Shown: positions 1-8,755 of the stretch, piece after piece
How the letters are laid out: each line of letters begins with the position of its first letter
Position numbering within the stretch: position 1 is the first letter of the stretch
Origin: Pseudarthrobacter phenanthrenivorans Sphe3
GTDB lineage: Bacteria > Actinomycetota > Actinomycetes > Actinomycetales > Micrococcaceae
NCBI RefSeq assembly: GCF_000189535.1
Contig: NC_015145.1
Location: 1,426,001-1,490,000 of the forward strand
Length of the DNA stretch: 64,000 bases
Direction: 5' to 3'
Position numbers and translations under genes: made by a program
The notes under the pieces: model-generated
The model's database searches: none
Seen by the model: only the letters and a program-made list of their open reading frames with translations
What the model was told of the DNA's origin: nothing

Positions 1-143
1 TTCCCCTCTACCTTGGATACTGGCGCGGGGGGAAGCTCCCGGTTGAGCTGCTGCACACTGACACCAGGCCGCTGGCGGAGATCAACGAAGGCCTCGATGC
101 GCTCGCCGCCGGGCAGGTGGTGAGGCGGCTTTTCCAGGCCTGA
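1..143 (+). CDS. Zinc-dependent alcohol dehydrogenase, C-terminal fragment
   Basis: The window opens inside this gene; only the last 46 codons and the stop at 141-143 are present. The visible tail reads PLYLGYWRGGKLPVE, then LHTDTRPLAEINEGLDAL and ends VVRRLFQA. This resembles the C-terminal end of medium-chain zinc alcohol dehydrogenases, where a 'DINEAL..L..G' helix precedes a final GR-type strand. Family members oxidise alcohols or thiol adducts with NAD(P) or a bound nicotinoprotein cofactor. The catalytic zinc ligands lie upstream of the window, so substrate cannot be judged. It ends about 70 bp before the convergent LysR gene. Confidence 0.6.
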   Translation, partial: PLYLGYWRGGKLPVELLHTDTRPLAEINEGLDALAAGQVVRRLFQA

Positions 144-212
144 AACCGGTCCGGCGGCCGGTATCCCGGGCATTCAACGCCAGACCGCGAGCAGCCCAGC
201 GTCCTAACAGCC

Positions 213-1112
213 TCAGGCAGCCAGCAGATCCTGGCGCTCCGCCACCTGATGCTGGAGCGCCCCGATCACGGCCTGCACCCGGGCGGACCGCAGCGACTCC
301 GGGCGTGCCACTGCCCAGATGGGGACCTGGCGCTGGAACGCCTCGGGGAGCACCGGAACGAACTCCGGGTTGCGCGCCACCATGAAGTTCGGCAGGAGCC
401 CGATCCCGGCGCCCTGGCGCACGGCCTCCACCTGGGCAAAGATGCTCGTGGCCTGGAAGCTGGACTTCGGCATCGGCAGCTGCGAGGACCGGTGCCCCAG
501 CTCGGCCACCTGGAGCGCCGACTCAACGTAAGAGACAAAGCCGTGGTGCCCCACGCCGTCGGGTGTTTCCGGCAAGCCGTGCTCCGCCGCGTAGGCGGGG
601 CTGGCGTAAAGCCGGAGGAAGTAGTTGGTCAGGAAGATGGCCTGGGCGTTGCTCACGTCGGTGCGGCCCACCACCACCTCGAGGTCCACGCCGGAGCGGT
701 TCTGGCTGACCCTGCGTGTGGCGCTCAACATCTCCACATTCAGCAGTGGATGCCGCTGCTGCAGGCGGACCAGCGCCGGCGTCACGAATTCAGCGCCGAA
801 ACCGTCCGAGGTGCTGATGCGCACCATGCCTGACAGGGCGTCCCGGTCCTGGCTGGTGGCAGCGGCCAGTGAACCGAGTGTTTCCTCGATCCTTTCCGCC
901 GCGGCCATGGCAGAAGCGCCGAGCTCCGTCAGTTCCCACCCGTGCGGGCTGCGCTCCAGGGTCCGGCCGCCCAACTGCCTGTCGAGGGCAAGGATCCGGC
1001 GCGAGATGGTGGTGTGCGTTGTGCCCAGCGCCTCAGCCACGGCGTTGAAACGCCCCAGCCGGGCCACCGTCAGCAGAATCAGCAAGTCGTCCGGACTCGG
1101 TAGCTGTGCCAT
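213..1112 (-). CDS. LysR-family transcriptional regulator
   Basis: The 299-residue product begins MAQLPSPDDLLILLTVARLG. It has an N-terminal winged helix-turn-helix (about residues 6-65; recognition region AVAEALGTTHTTISRRI) followed by a LysR substrate-binding domain. The ATG at 1112 is chosen because it gives the normal LysR start and length; the frame stays open another 151 codons upstream without resemblance to anything. It is transcribed divergently from mmsB-mmsA, so the likely role is control of 3-hydroxyisobutyrate/valine catabolism, with a metabolite of that pathway as possible effector. That link is inferred from position alone. A perfect 7-bp inverted repeat sits just upstream of its start. 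Confidence 0.9.
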   Translation of the reverse strand: MAQLPSPDDLLILLTVARLGRFNAVAEALGTTHTTISRRILALDRQLGGRTLERSPHGWELTELGASAMAAAERIEETLGSLAAATSQDRDALSGMVRISTSDGFGAEFVTPALVRLQQRHPLLNVEMLSATRRVSQNRSGVDLEVVVGRTDVSNAQAIFLTNYFLRLYASPAYAAEHGLPETPDGVGHHGFVSYVESALQVAELGHRSSQLPMPKSSFQATSIFAQVEAVRQGAGIGLLPNFMVARNPEFVPVLPEAFQRQVPIWAVARPESLRSARVQAVIGALQHQVAERQDLLAA

Positions 1113-1127
1113 TCCTGCCTTCCAGCT

Positions 1128-1145
1128 ATGTGCATCCGTGCACAT
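1128..1145. promoter_or_regulatory. Candidate LysR operator palindrome
   Basis: ATGTGCA and TGCACAT form a perfect inverted repeat around TCCG in the intergenic space between the LysR gene and mmsB. It lies 16 bp before the LysR start and about 100 bp before mmsB, a typical position for an autoregulating LysR site. Binding by this regulator is inferred. Confidence 0.4.
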
Positions 1146-1247
1146 GCCATCTGTGATTTTTTGCCTTGATTGCACTATAGCCGGGTGTGAGGGTGGACAC
1201 AGGACCTTACGGCCGCCGGTCGGAGACAAAGCAAAGGAGCTAATGCC

Positions 1248-2150
1248 ATGGCAGTAATTGGTTGGATAGGTTTGGGCAACATGGGCGGGTCCATGTCGGT
1301 AAATCTCGCCAAGGCCGGGCACGAGGTGCGCGGCTTCGACCTCAATCCGGCTGCCCTGGCGGCGGCTGAGGCCGGCGGCGTCAAGCCCGCCGGAAGCATT
1401 GCGGAGGCTGTGGAGGGAGCGGACGTCGTTTTTACCATGCTTCCCAAGGGCGAGCACGCCAAGGCCGTGTACCAGGGGCCGGACGGAGTCCTGGCCCACG
1501 CCGACACGCGAACCCTTCTGGTGGATTCCTCCACCATCGATATAGCCTCCGCGCAGGAACTGCACGACGCCGCTGCTGCCGCCGGCTACCGCTTCGTTGA
1601 TGCGCCTGTCTCCGGCGGCATGAGCGGAGCAAAGGCTGGGACGCTGACCTTCATGGTGGGCGGTGAGGACGGTGCAGTGGCCGACGCCACGGAGTACATC
1701 CGGCCCATGGCCGCCAACATCATTCCGACAGGCGGCGCCACCACGGGCCAGGCAGCGAAAATCTGCAACAACCTCATGCTGTTCATCAACCTTGCGTCAA
1801 CCGCCGAGGGCGCGGTGCTGGCCGACCGGCTTGGCCTGGACAAGCAGGTCTTTTGGGACATCGCTTCGGTCTCTTCGGGCGACAGCTGGGCACTGCGGAC
1901 CTGGTACCCGGTTCCGGGCGTCGTGGACACCGCCGCCTCAAACAACGACTTCGCGCCCACTTTCACCACGGAGCTGGCCAACAAGGACATCGGCCTGGCC
2001 ATCAGCGCCGCCGAAGACACCGGTACGCCGCTCGAGATCGGCCAGCACGTCCAGCAGCTGTTCCAACGCCTCATCGATGCCGGGGAGGCGGGCAAGGACT
2101 GCTCCATGATCATCAAGCTGGTGGACGGCTCACTCCGCACCGCCGAATAG
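1248..2150 (+). CDS. mmsB: 3-hydroxyisobutyrate dehydrogenase
   Basis: The 300-residue protein oxidises 3-hydroxyisobutyrate to methylmalonate semialdehyde with NAD+ in valine catabolism. The N-terminal Rossmann motif GLGNMGGSMSVNLAKAGH (residues 8-25) and the substrate loop DAPVSGGMSGAKAGTL (118-133) are clear. The catalytic lysine is K171 in GQAAKICNN. Length and motifs fit the HIBADH family rather than the related tartronate semialdehyde reductases, and the neighbour mmsA supports this. A strong ribosome site (AAAGGAG) lies 9 bp before the ATG. It is the first gene of a two-gene operon, 29 bp before mmsA. Confidence 0.93.
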   Translation: MAVIGWIGLGNMGGSMSVNLAKAGHEVRGFDLNPAALAAAEAGGVKPAGSIAEAVEGADVVFTMLPKGEHAKAVYQGPDGVLAHADTRTLLVDSSTIDIASAQELHDAAAAAGYRFVDAPVSGGMSGAKAGTLTFMVGGEDGAVADATEYIRPMAANIIPTGGATTGQAAKICNNLMLFINLASTAEGAVLADRLGLDKQVFWDIASVSSGDSWALRTWYPVPGVVDTAASNNDFAPTFTTELANKDIGLAISAAEDTGTPLEIGQHVQQLFQRLIDAGEAGKDCSMIIKLVDGSLRTAE

Positions 2151-2179
2151 CTCCCTCCTTACCCTGAAAGAGGCATCCA

Positions 2180-3664
2180 ATGCAGACCATTCCCCATTAC
2201 ATCAACGGCCGGCGGATCAGCGACGCCGAGCGGTTCGGCCCCGTCTTCAACCCGGCCACCGGCGCGCAGGAGAAGCGCGTTGTCCTGGCCTCCGGCACCC
2301 GCGTGGAAGAGGCCATCGCGGCAGCAAAGGAAGCCCTGCCGGGCTGGCGGGCCACCAGCCTTGCCCGCCGCAGCAGCATTTTCTTCAAGGTCCGCGAAAT
2401 CCTCACCGCGCGGAAATCCGAACTCGCCGCGATCCTCACCAGCGAACACGGCAAGGTCCTTTCTGACGCCGAAGGGGAGATCTCGCGCGGCCTGGAAAAC
2501 ATCGAGTTCGCCACCGGGCTGTCCCACATGCTCAAGGGCGAGCATTCCGAGCAGGTTTCCAGCGGCGTCGACGTCCACTCGGTCCGCCAGCCGGTGGGGG
2601 TGGTTGCGTGCATCACGCCGTTCAACTTCCCCGCCATGGTGCCGCTGTGGATGATCGGCAGCGCCCTGGCGTGCGGCAACACGGTGCTGCTCAAGCCCAG
2701 TGAGAAAGACCCGTCGCCGGCTGTCTTCATTGCGGAGGTCTTTGCCGAAGCCGGACTGCCGGCCGGGGTGCTGAACGTGGTCCACGGTGACAAGGAAGCC
2801 GTGGACGTCCTGCTGGAGCACCCGGACGTAAAGGCCGTCAGCTTCGTGGGTTCGACGCCCATCGCGCAGTCCATCTACAAGCGCGCCGCCGACCACGGCA
2901 AGCGGGTCCAGGCGCTCGGCGGAGCCAAGAACCACATGGTGGTCCTGCCGGACGCCGACCTGGACATGGCCGCTGACGCGGCCGTCTCAGCCGCATATGG
3001 GTCAGCAGGTGAACGCTGCATGGCCGTGAGCGTCCTGGTGGCTGTGGGCAGCATTGCCGACGACCTCGTGGAGGCGATCAAGAGCCGGATGGCCAACCTG
3101 GAGATCGGTCCCGGCACGGATCCCGCGTCGCAGATGGGGCCGCTGATCACGGCCGAGCACCGGGACCGCGTGGCGTCCTATGTCGCCGGGGCGGAGGACG
3201 AAGGTGCAACTGTGGTGGTGGACGGGCGCAGGCAGCAGTTCGATTCGGACGGCTTCTTCCTCGGCGTCAGTTTGGTGGACCATGTGAAGCCGGGCATGAA
3301 GGTCTACGACGATGAGATTTTTGGCCCGGTGCTGTCAGTGGTCCGGGCCGACACGTACAGTGACGCGGTCCGGCTGGTGAACGGGAACGAGTTCGGCAAC
3401 GGCGTGGCCATCTTCACCCGCGACGGCGGCGCGGCGCGGCAGTTCGAATTCGATGTGGAGGCAGGGATGGTGGGCGTCAACGTCCCCATCCCGGTGCCGG
3501 TGGGCACGTTCTCCTTCGGCGGCTGGAAAAATTCCCTGTTCGGCGACACCCACATGTACGGCCCGGACAGCATCCGCTTCTACACGCGCGGCAAAGTGGT
3601 GACCACCCGGTGGCCGGATCCGTCAACATCCGTGATCGACCTGGGCTTCCCGCAGGTGGATTAA
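2180..3664 (+). CDS. mmsA: Methylmalonate-semialdehyde dehydrogenase (CoA-acylating)
   Basis: The 494-residue aldehyde dehydrogenase converts methylmalonate semialdehyde, NAD+ and CoA to propionyl-CoA, CO2 and NADH, the step after mmsB in valine breakdown. The nucleotide-binding segment CITPFNFPAMVPLWMIGSA and the nucleophile C280 in GSAGERCMAVS are visible. The segment QALGGAKNH replaces the usual ELGGKN; loss of the general-base glutamate is characteristic of the CoA-acylating MMSDH branch. The C-terminal part carries VPIPVPVGTFSFGGWKNS, also typical. It ends 5 bp before the stop of the convergent gene at 3670. Confidence 0.95.
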   Translation: MQTIPHYINGRRISDAERFGPVFNPATGAQEKRVVLASGTRVEEAIAAAKEALPGWRATSLARRSSIFFKVREILTARKSELAAILTSEHGKVLSDAEGEISRGLENIEFATGLSHMLKGEHSEQVSSGVDVHSVRQPVGVVACITPFNFPAMVPLWMIGSALACGNTVLLKPSEKDPSPAVFIAEVFAEAGLPAGVLNVVHGDKEAVDVLLEHPDVKAVSFVGSTPIAQSIYKRAADHGKRVQALGGAKNHMVVLPDADLDMAADAAVSAAYGSAGERCMAVSVLVAVGSIADDLVEAIKSRMANLEIGPGTDPASQMGPLITAEHRDRVASYVAGAEDEGATVVVDGRRQQFDSDGFFLGVSLVDHVKPGMKVYDDEIFGPVLSVVRADTYSDAVRLVNGNEFGNGVAIFTRDGGAARQFEFDVEAGMVGVNVPIPVPVGTFSFGGWKNSLFGDTHMYGPDSIRFYTRGKVVTTRWPDPSTSVIDLGFPQVD

Positions 3665-3669
3665 GGTGG

Positions 3670-4194
3670 CTAGCCGTTCATGATCTCGCCGCGGCGGGTC
3701 ATGTATTCCTCCACGGACAGTTCACCGTTGCTGTACTGCTGGTCCAGTTCCGCCAGCTTGCGGGCGCGGTAGCCCTGCGGGGCCGACGGCGGCGGGGGAG
3801 TCTCGGGGGCAGCGGGCTGCTGCGGGGCTTCTTCGCGGGGGCCCTGCTGAGGCTGCCCGTACGGCGGATACTGCTGGTCCTGGGGGAAAGGCGGAACCGG
3901 CTGGATCGGCGGCAGGGGCTCCCCGGGCGGCAGTGGCTGGGGGCGGCCGAGCTCACGGAAGCCACCGCTGAAATAGTCCTGCTGGGTGAAGCCGTCCCGG
4001 GGCTGCTTGCTCTGCGGGCCGGCCGAGCCGAACTGGTTGGAACCCGGGTAGGTTCCGCCGCCGGGGAACTGCTCCGGGTACCGTCCCTGGAAGCTTTGCT
4101 CATGGTTTCGGCGGGCTACGGACTTCCGGTACATCCGCAGGGCCATCGGTATAACGAATGACAGGATGATGATCCAGAAAAACAGGTTATTCAC
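3670..4194 (-). CDS. Membrane-anchored protein with C-terminal SHOCT-like motif
   Basis: The 174-residue product starts at a GTG with an N-terminal transmembrane helix (NNLFFWIIILSFVIPMAL, residues 2-19). A positively charged stretch and a long Gly/Pro/Gln-rich low-complexity linker follow. The last 35 residues, including RKLAELDQQYSNGELSVEEY, match the pattern of the SHOCT short C-terminal domain, thought to be an oligomerisation module. No enzymatic motif is present. It is monocistronic and convergent with mmsA. Function is unknown; the topology suggests a cytoplasmic-facing anchored protein. Confidence 0.75.
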   Translation of the reverse strand: MNNLFFWIIILSFVIPMALRMYRKSVARRNHEQSFQGRYPEQFPGGGTYPGSNQFGSAGPQSKQPRDGFTQQDYFSGGFRELGRPQPLPPGEPLPPIQPVPPFPQDQQYPPYGQPQQGPREEAPQQPAAPETPPPPSAPQGYRARKLAELDQQYSNGELSVEEYMTRRGEIMNG

Positions 4195-4305
4195 GTGCCG
4201 CGCCTCTCAATTGTGTCCCTCCAGCTTAAACGCCCGGGACAAGGCGCCCGTTCCACTGTCCGCAGCACGGCACTCCGCCTCCGCACCGCGCCGGGTGGCC
4301 CGTGG

Positions 4306-5163
4306 CTAGCTTGCCGTGCCCAACGGTCCCTCGCCGGAGCCCAAGGGAACGCCTGCTCCAAAGACGGGACCCGGCGTCGGACGCTTGGGCGCGATGCCGT
4401 CTCCGGACGACTGGTTCCGCAACCGTCGAAGCACCCACGGCACGAAGTACTGGCGCGCCCACACGAGGTCGTTGGAGCGGGCTTCCCGCCAGTTCCGTGG
4501 CGGAAGCGGCTTGGGCTGCAGTGGTTCCAGCGTGTGTTCCACGTTCAGCGAATCGAGCACCATGGCTGCGATGGTGTGGTGCCCCAGCGGGGAGAAATGC
4601 AGCCTGTCCTGGTCCCACATCTGCGGATCGCCCAGTTGCCGCAGGGACCACATGTCGGCGATGACGGCGTCATGGCGCGCGGCCACGGTCCGCAGGTTCT
4701 CGTTATAGATGGCCACCTTGCTGCGGATCCTGCCCAGCACCGAGGAGCCGGTGTCCGGTCCGTTGAACAGCACCACCGTGGCGCCGCCCATGGCCAGGAT
4801 CTGCACCACCGAATCGAGCTTCTCGGCGAGGACGTCGGGGTCTCCGCCGGGACGCAGGAGATCGTTGCCGCCGGCGGAGAGGGTCACAAGATCGGGTTTC
4901 AGGGCAAGGCACGGGGCCAGCTGCTGGTCCACGACCTGCTGCAGCAGCCTGCCGCGGACTGCCAGGTTGGCGTAGGCGAAGTCCGGCTGGGTCCGGCCCA
5001 GTTCCTCCGCCACCCGGTCAGCCCAGCCGCGGAACCCGCCCGGGCTCGAGGGCTCGGGGTCGCCGATGCCCTCCGTGAAGGAATCGCCCATCGCCACGTA
5101 GCGGGTCCAGGGGTGGGATCCGGGATGCGCGGGCGAGGTCTCGATGGCACTTGCTTCAGTCAC
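4306..5163 (-). CDS. SGNH/GDSL-family hydrolase (lipase/esterase)
   Basis: The 285-residue protein has the SGNH hydrolase blocks in order: GDS with nucleophile S28 in YVAMGDSFTEGIGD, a Gly block, GGNDLL (block III) and the catalytic pair in DRLHFSPLGHH (block V). Such enzymes cleave ester bonds of lipids or acetylated sugars. There is no signal peptide, so it is probably cytoplasmic. I chose the GTG at 5163 because it places the GDS motif at the usual distance from the N-terminus; the frame stays open farther upstream into the promoter of the divergent esterase. The two genes share a 70-bp intergenic region containing a palindrome. Confidence 0.85.
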   Translation of the reverse strand: MTEASAIETSPAHPGSHPWTRYVAMGDSFTEGIGDPEPSSPGGFRGWADRVAEELGRTQPDFAYANLAVRGRLLQQVVDQQLAPCLALKPDLVTLSAGGNDLLRPGGDPDVLAEKLDSVVQILAMGGATVVLFNGPDTGSSVLGRIRSKVAIYNENLRTVAARHDAVIADMWSLRQLGDPQMWDQDRLHFSPLGHHTIAAMVLDSLNVEHTLEPLQPKPLPPRNWREARSNDLVWARQYFVPWVLRRLRNQSSGDGIAPKRPTPGPVFGAGVPLGSGEGPLGTAS

Positions 5164-5209
5164 GGTCCCTATCCTGCCTTCCGCCTCTCTGGCTACGCGA
5201 ACGTAGGTT

Positions 5210-5225
5210 GTTACCTCGAAGTAAC
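5210..5225. promoter_or_regulatory. Operator-like palindrome GTTAC-N6-GTAAC
   Basis: GTTACCTCGAAGTAAC is a perfect 5-bp inverted repeat between the divergent SGNH hydrolase and the alpha/beta hydrolase. It overlaps the probable -10 of the rightward gene (GTAACT, 7 bp before the ATG at 5234). It shares the GTTA-N8-TAAC frame with sites at 23333, 43281 and 43307, so one TetR-type regulator could bind all four. That is inference. Confidence 0.4.
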
Positions 5226-5233
5226 TGGTAAGA

Positions 5234-5893
5234 ATGGAAACCATGACTGAAGCCGAAGTATTTCCTGCCCCTGTTGTTTTGTGGTCCCATCCCGAGGACC
5301 AGCGCGACGGCAAGCCGCTGCTGGTGCTGCTGCACGGATATGGGGCCAACGAGCAGGACCTGCTCAGCCTGGCTGACCTGCTGCCGGGGGACTTCGCCGT
5401 CGCGTCGGTCCGGGCTCCGATCGCCATGGGGCCGGGGTTCACCTGGTTCCCGCTCACGGCGTCCATCGACTACTCCCTGGAACGGGTCAAGGCGGCCTCG
5501 TCCTATGTGCTGGACTGGATCGACGCCATCCGGGTGGGCCATCCGTCCGTGACGCTGCTCGGCTTCTCCATGGGCATGGCCATGGCCACCACGCTCCTGC
5601 GGCAGCGCCCCACGGACTTCGCCGCCGTCGTCGGACTCTCAGGCTTCGTGGTGGATGCCGGCGGTGACCCGACCTTCCGGGACGATGAGCTGGACGGGAC
5701 CATCCCCATGTTCTGGGGCCGCGACCAGCAGGATCCGGTGATCACCCCGGACAAGATCGAATACACCATGGGCTGGGTCCGGAAGCACGTCAAGCTCACC
5801 AAGGTGCTGTACACGGGCATGTGGCACGGGATCAACCAGCAGGAGATCGGGCACGTGGGCGAATTCCTCACCCACGAGGTCCTCAAGAAGTAG
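5234..5893 (+). CDS. Phospholipase/carboxylesterase-type alpha/beta hydrolase
   Basis: The 219-residue protein belongs to the small carboxylesterase/acyl-protein-thioesterase family. It has the oxyanion segment LLVLLHGYGANEQDLLSLAD, nucleophile S112 in LLGFSMGMAM, an acidic residue in WGRDQQDPVI and the histidine in GMWHGINQQE. It is cytoplasmic and of normal family length. Start is uncertain between ATG 5234 and ATG 5243; 5234 fits a leaderless transcript because GTAACT lies 7 bp upstream. It is divergent from the SGNH hydrolase, and both may be controlled through the palindrome between them. Natural substrate is not evident. Confidence 0.85.
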   Translation: METMTEAEVFPAPVVLWSHPEDQRDGKPLLVLLHGYGANEQDLLSLADLLPGDFAVASVRAPIAMGPGFTWFPLTASIDYSLERVKAASSYVLDWIDAIRVGHPSVTLLGFSMGMAMATTLLRQRPTDFAAVVGLSGFVVDAGGDPTFRDDELDGTIPMFWGRDQQDPVITPDKIEYTMGWVRKHVKLTKVLYTGMWHGINQQEIGHVGEFLTHEVLKK

Positions 5894-5942
5894 GACGGAC
5901 GACGGCGGGCGGCGGCTTGGGCGGCCGGTCCGCCCGGCAGGG

Positions 5943-6170
5943 TCAGGCTGCGGGCGCCACCACGCGCACGGTCTGGTTGTTGACCGTGACGGTGTCCCCG
6001 TTGTGGAGCTGGCGGCCGCGCCGGTCGTCGATTTCACCGTTGACCTTGACCAGCCCGTTCTTGATGAGCTCTGCCGCTTCCACCCCGTCTTCCACCAGGT
6101 TGGCGAGCTTCAGGAGCTGGCCCAGGCGGATCATGCTGTCGCGGATGGTGATCTCTTCAACATTGCTCAT
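5943..6170 (-). CDS. S4-domain RNA-binding protein (YbcJ/RlbA-like)
   Basis: This 75-residue protein is essentially one S4 RNA-binding domain: IRLGQLLKLANLVEDGVEAA, then LIKNGLVKVNGEIDDRRGRQ and a basic-strand end. Small stand-alone S4 proteins of this type are linked to ribosome assembly or stalled-ribosome handling. Length is typical for YbcJ-like members. It is convergent with the esterase (49 bp apart) and divergent from the DMT transporter. Confidence 0.82.
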   Translation of the reverse strand: MSNVEEITIRDSMIRLGQLLKLANLVEDGVEAAELIKNGLVKVNGEIDDRRGRQLHNGDTVTVNNQTVRVVAPAA

Positions 6171-6203
6171 AGAAGCAATGATGCCTGACGTAAGGTGGAT
6201 TCA

Positions 6204-7208
6204 ATGACCCACAGCCCCCGCCTGCCGCTGCTGGCAGGCCTTCCCCTCGCGGTGGGCGCGGGACTTGCCATTCCTGTCCAGGGCCGTATCAACGGAGCCC
6301 TCGGCACGCGCCTTGATGACGGCATCGCCGCAGCCGTGGTGAGTTTCAGCACAGGCCTGGTGGTCATGATCCTCATTTCGCTCCTGCTGCCGCGCGGCCG
6401 CGCCGGGCTGGCCAGCATCCTCCCGGCGGTCCGCAGCCGGGCTTTTCCCCGGATCTACGTCCTGGCCGGCGGCATCGGCGCGCTCTTCGTCTTCGCGCAG
6501 TCCTTCACGGTGGGCATCCTCGGCGTGGCGCTGTTCACCGTCGCCACCGTGACCGGCCAGACCGTCAGCGGGCTGATCGTGGACCGGCTGGGCATCGGAC
6601 CCGCGGGCCGGAAACCGGTGACGGGCATCCGCGTCATCGGGTGCCTGCTGACCATCGCCGCCGTGGCATGGGCAGTTTCGCCCCGGTTCACCGGAGCTTC
6701 GCCCGGTATGGGATCCGACGGCGGGGCAGGTCCCGACGGCGGCCCGGCGGCACTCCTGGTCCCCCTCCTGCTGCCGGTGGCGGCGGGCTTCCTCATGAGT
6801 TTCCAGCAGGCCATGAACGGGACCGCCACCGTCCACTACGGGACGCCCATCGCCGCCACCCTGGTCAACTTCGTTGCCGGCTGCGCGGTGCTGTGGGTGG
6901 CCTACGCCGTCAAGGTCGCCGTGGCGGGTCCCGGCAACCCGCTGCCGGGGGAGTGGTGGTACTACGTGGGCGGTCCCATGGGCTGCATCTTCATCGGGCT
7001 GGGGGCGCTGCTGGTCCGCAGCCTGGGCGTCCTGGTGACCGGGCTGGGGATGATCGCCGGGCAGCTACTCGGCTCGCTGGCCCTGGACGTGGTGCTGCCG
7101 GCGCCGGGCAGCGTGGTGGCCCCGGCCACTGTCCTTGGCACCGTCCTGACCCTTGCCGCCATAGTCCTGGCAACCCTGCCCTGGCCGCGCGGCGCCCTGC
7201 GCAGGTAG
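6204..7208 (+). CDS. DMT-superfamily transporter, DUF606 (YdcZ-like) duplicated type
   Basis: The 334-residue integral membrane protein has about ten hydrophobic segments arranged as two halves of five. Each half starts with a similar motif (AIPVQGRINGALGTRLDDGI and LMSFQQAMNGTATVHYGTPI). This is the DUF606 pattern, related to EamA drug/metabolite transporters; substrates are mostly unknown. I chose ATG 6204 rather than GTG 6195 because AAGGTGG (6192-6198) lies 5 bp before it. The gene stands alone. Confidence 0.8.
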   Translation: MTHSPRLPLLAGLPLAVGAGLAIPVQGRINGALGTRLDDGIAAAVVSFSTGLVVMILISLLLPRGRAGLASILPAVRSRAFPRIYVLAGGIGALFVFAQSFTVGILGVALFTVATVTGQTVSGLIVDRLGIGPAGRKPVTGIRVIGCLLTIAAVAWAVSPRFTGASPGMGSDGGAGPDGGPAALLVPLLLPVAAGFLMSFQQAMNGTATVHYGTPIAATLVNFVAGCAVLWVAYAVKVAVAGPGNPLPGEWWYYVGGPMGCIFIGLGALLVRSLGVLVTGLGMIAGQLLGSLALDVVLPAPGSVVAPATVLGTVLTLAAIVLATLPWPRGALRR

Positions 7209-7367
7209 CACCCGGTCCGGCAGCGGCCGGTAGGCTAGGACACGCAGCTTTCGCATTTTTCCTTCGTCCGCCCCGCCCGGCAGCCACGGCATCCTGCCGC
7301 CGGTTCCGGCAGGGCCTGAAAACCGCGGACCGCACCCAGCGGCCCTGTAGAAATTGGAGTTACCCCC

Positions 7368-8753
7368 ATGGCAGCAAAATCCGTTCTCGACCAGGTCATT
7401 TCCCTCTCCAAGCGGAGGGGCTTCGTGTTCCAGGCCGGTGAGATCTACGGAGGTTCGCGCTCTGCCTGGGACTACGGGCCCCTCGGCGCCGAACTGAAGG
7501 AAAACATCAAGCGCCAGTGGTGGCAGTCCATGGTCCGCGGCCGCGAGGACGTGGTGGGCCTGGACTCCTCCGTCATCCTGCCCCGCCAGGTCTGGGAAGC
7601 CTCCGGCCACGTGGAGGTCTTCTCCGACCCCCTGGTGGAGTGCCTCTCCTGCCACAAGCGCTACCGTGCCGACCACCTCGAGGAAGAGTACGAGGAAAAG
7701 AAGGGCCGCCCGGCCGAGAACGGCCTGAAGGACATTGCCTGCGCCAACTGCGGCACCCGCGGCCAGTGGACCGAGCCGCAGGAATTCTCCGGCCTGCTCA
7801 AGACCTACCTCGGCCCGGTGGCCAGCGAGGAAGGCCTGCACTACCTGCGCCCCGAAACGGCCCAGGGCATCTTCGTCAACTTCAACAACGTCCTCACCAC
7901 GTCCCGGAAGAAGCCGCCGTTCGGCATCGGCCAGATCGGCAAGTCCTTCCGCAACGAGATCACGCCCGGCAACTTCATCTTCCGCACCCGCGAGTTCGAG
8001 CAGATGGAGATGGAGTTCTTCGTGGAGCCCGGCACGGATGAAGAGTGGCACAAATACTGGATGAACGAGCGCATGGCCTGGTACACCGGCCTGGGCATCC
8101 GCGAGGAGAACCTGCGGTTCTTCGAGCACCCGCAGGAGAAGCTGAGCCACTATTCCAAGGGCACCACGGACATCGAATACCGCTTCGGCTTCCAGGGCTC
8201 CGAGTGGGGCGAGCTCGAGGGCATCGCCAACCGCACGGACTTCGACCTCTCCACCCACGCCAAGGCCTCCGGCACGGACCTGAGCTACTTCAACCAGGCC
8301 ACCAACGAGCGCTACATCCCGTACGTCATCGAGCCCGCCGCCGGCCTGACGCGCTCCTTCATGGCGTTCCTGGTGGACGCCTACACGGAGGACGAGGCTC
8401 CCAACGCCAAGGGCGGCGTGGACGTCCGCACCGTCCTGAAGCTTGACCCGCGGCTTGCGCCGGTCAAGGCTGCCGTGCTGCCGCTGAGCCGCAACGAGGA
8501 CCTCTCCCCGAAGGCCAAGGACCTGGGCGCGCAGCTGCGCAAGAACTGGAACATCGACTTCGACGACGCCGGCGCCATTGGCCGCCGCTACCGCCGCCAG
8601 GACGAAATCGGTACCCCGTTCTGCATCACCGTGGACTTCGACACCCTCGAGGACCAGGCCGTGACCATCCGCGAGCGGGACACCATGAGCCAGGAACGCG
8701 TCTCCTTGGACAAGGTGGAGGGCTACCTGGCCGCACGCCTGATCGGCGCCTAG
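7368..8753 (+). CDS. glyS: Glycyl-tRNA synthetase (alpha2 type)
   Basis: The 461-residue class II aminoacyl-tRNA synthetase charges tRNA-Gly. The start [20 protein letters not shown] is typical of the dimeric type. Zinc-type cysteines occur in CLSCHKRY and CANCGTRG. Motif 2 is [20 protein letters not shown] and motif 3 lies in [16 protein letters not shown]-terminal anticodon-binding domain covers about residues 360-461. The gene is followed after 2 bp by a GNAT gene and is probably co-transcribed with it. TAGGCT at 7231-7236 is a possible -10, giving a leader of about 125 nt with no T-box. Confidence 0.97.
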   Translation: MAAKSVLDQVISLSKRRGFVFQAGEIYGGSRSAWDYGPLGAELKENIKRQWWQSMVRGREDVVGLDSSVILPRQVWEASGHVEVFSDPLVECLSCHKRYRADHLEEEYEEKKGRPAENGLKDIACANCGTRGQWTEPQEFSGLLKTYLGPVASEEGLHYLRPETAQGIFVNFNNVLTTSRKKPPFGIGQIGKSFRNEITPGNFIFRTREFEQMEMEFFVEPGTDEEWHKYWMNERMAWYTGLGIREENLRFFEHPQEKLSHYSKGTTDIEYRFGFQGSEWGELEGIANRTDFDLSTHAKASGTDLSYFNQATNERYIPYVIEPAAGLTRSFMAFLVDAYTEDEAPNAKGGVDVRTVLKLDPRLAPVKAAVLPLSRNEDLSPKAKDLGAQLRKNWNIDFDDAGAIGRRYRRQDEIGTPFCITVDFDTLEDQAVTIRERDTMSQERVSLDKVEGYLAARLIGA

Positions 8754-8755
8754 CC

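Noticed and set aside
4195..5250. A 351-codon frame antisense to the SGNH hydrolase
   Set aside because: The SGNH blocks on the minus strand are unmistakable and the plus-strand product has no recognisable features.
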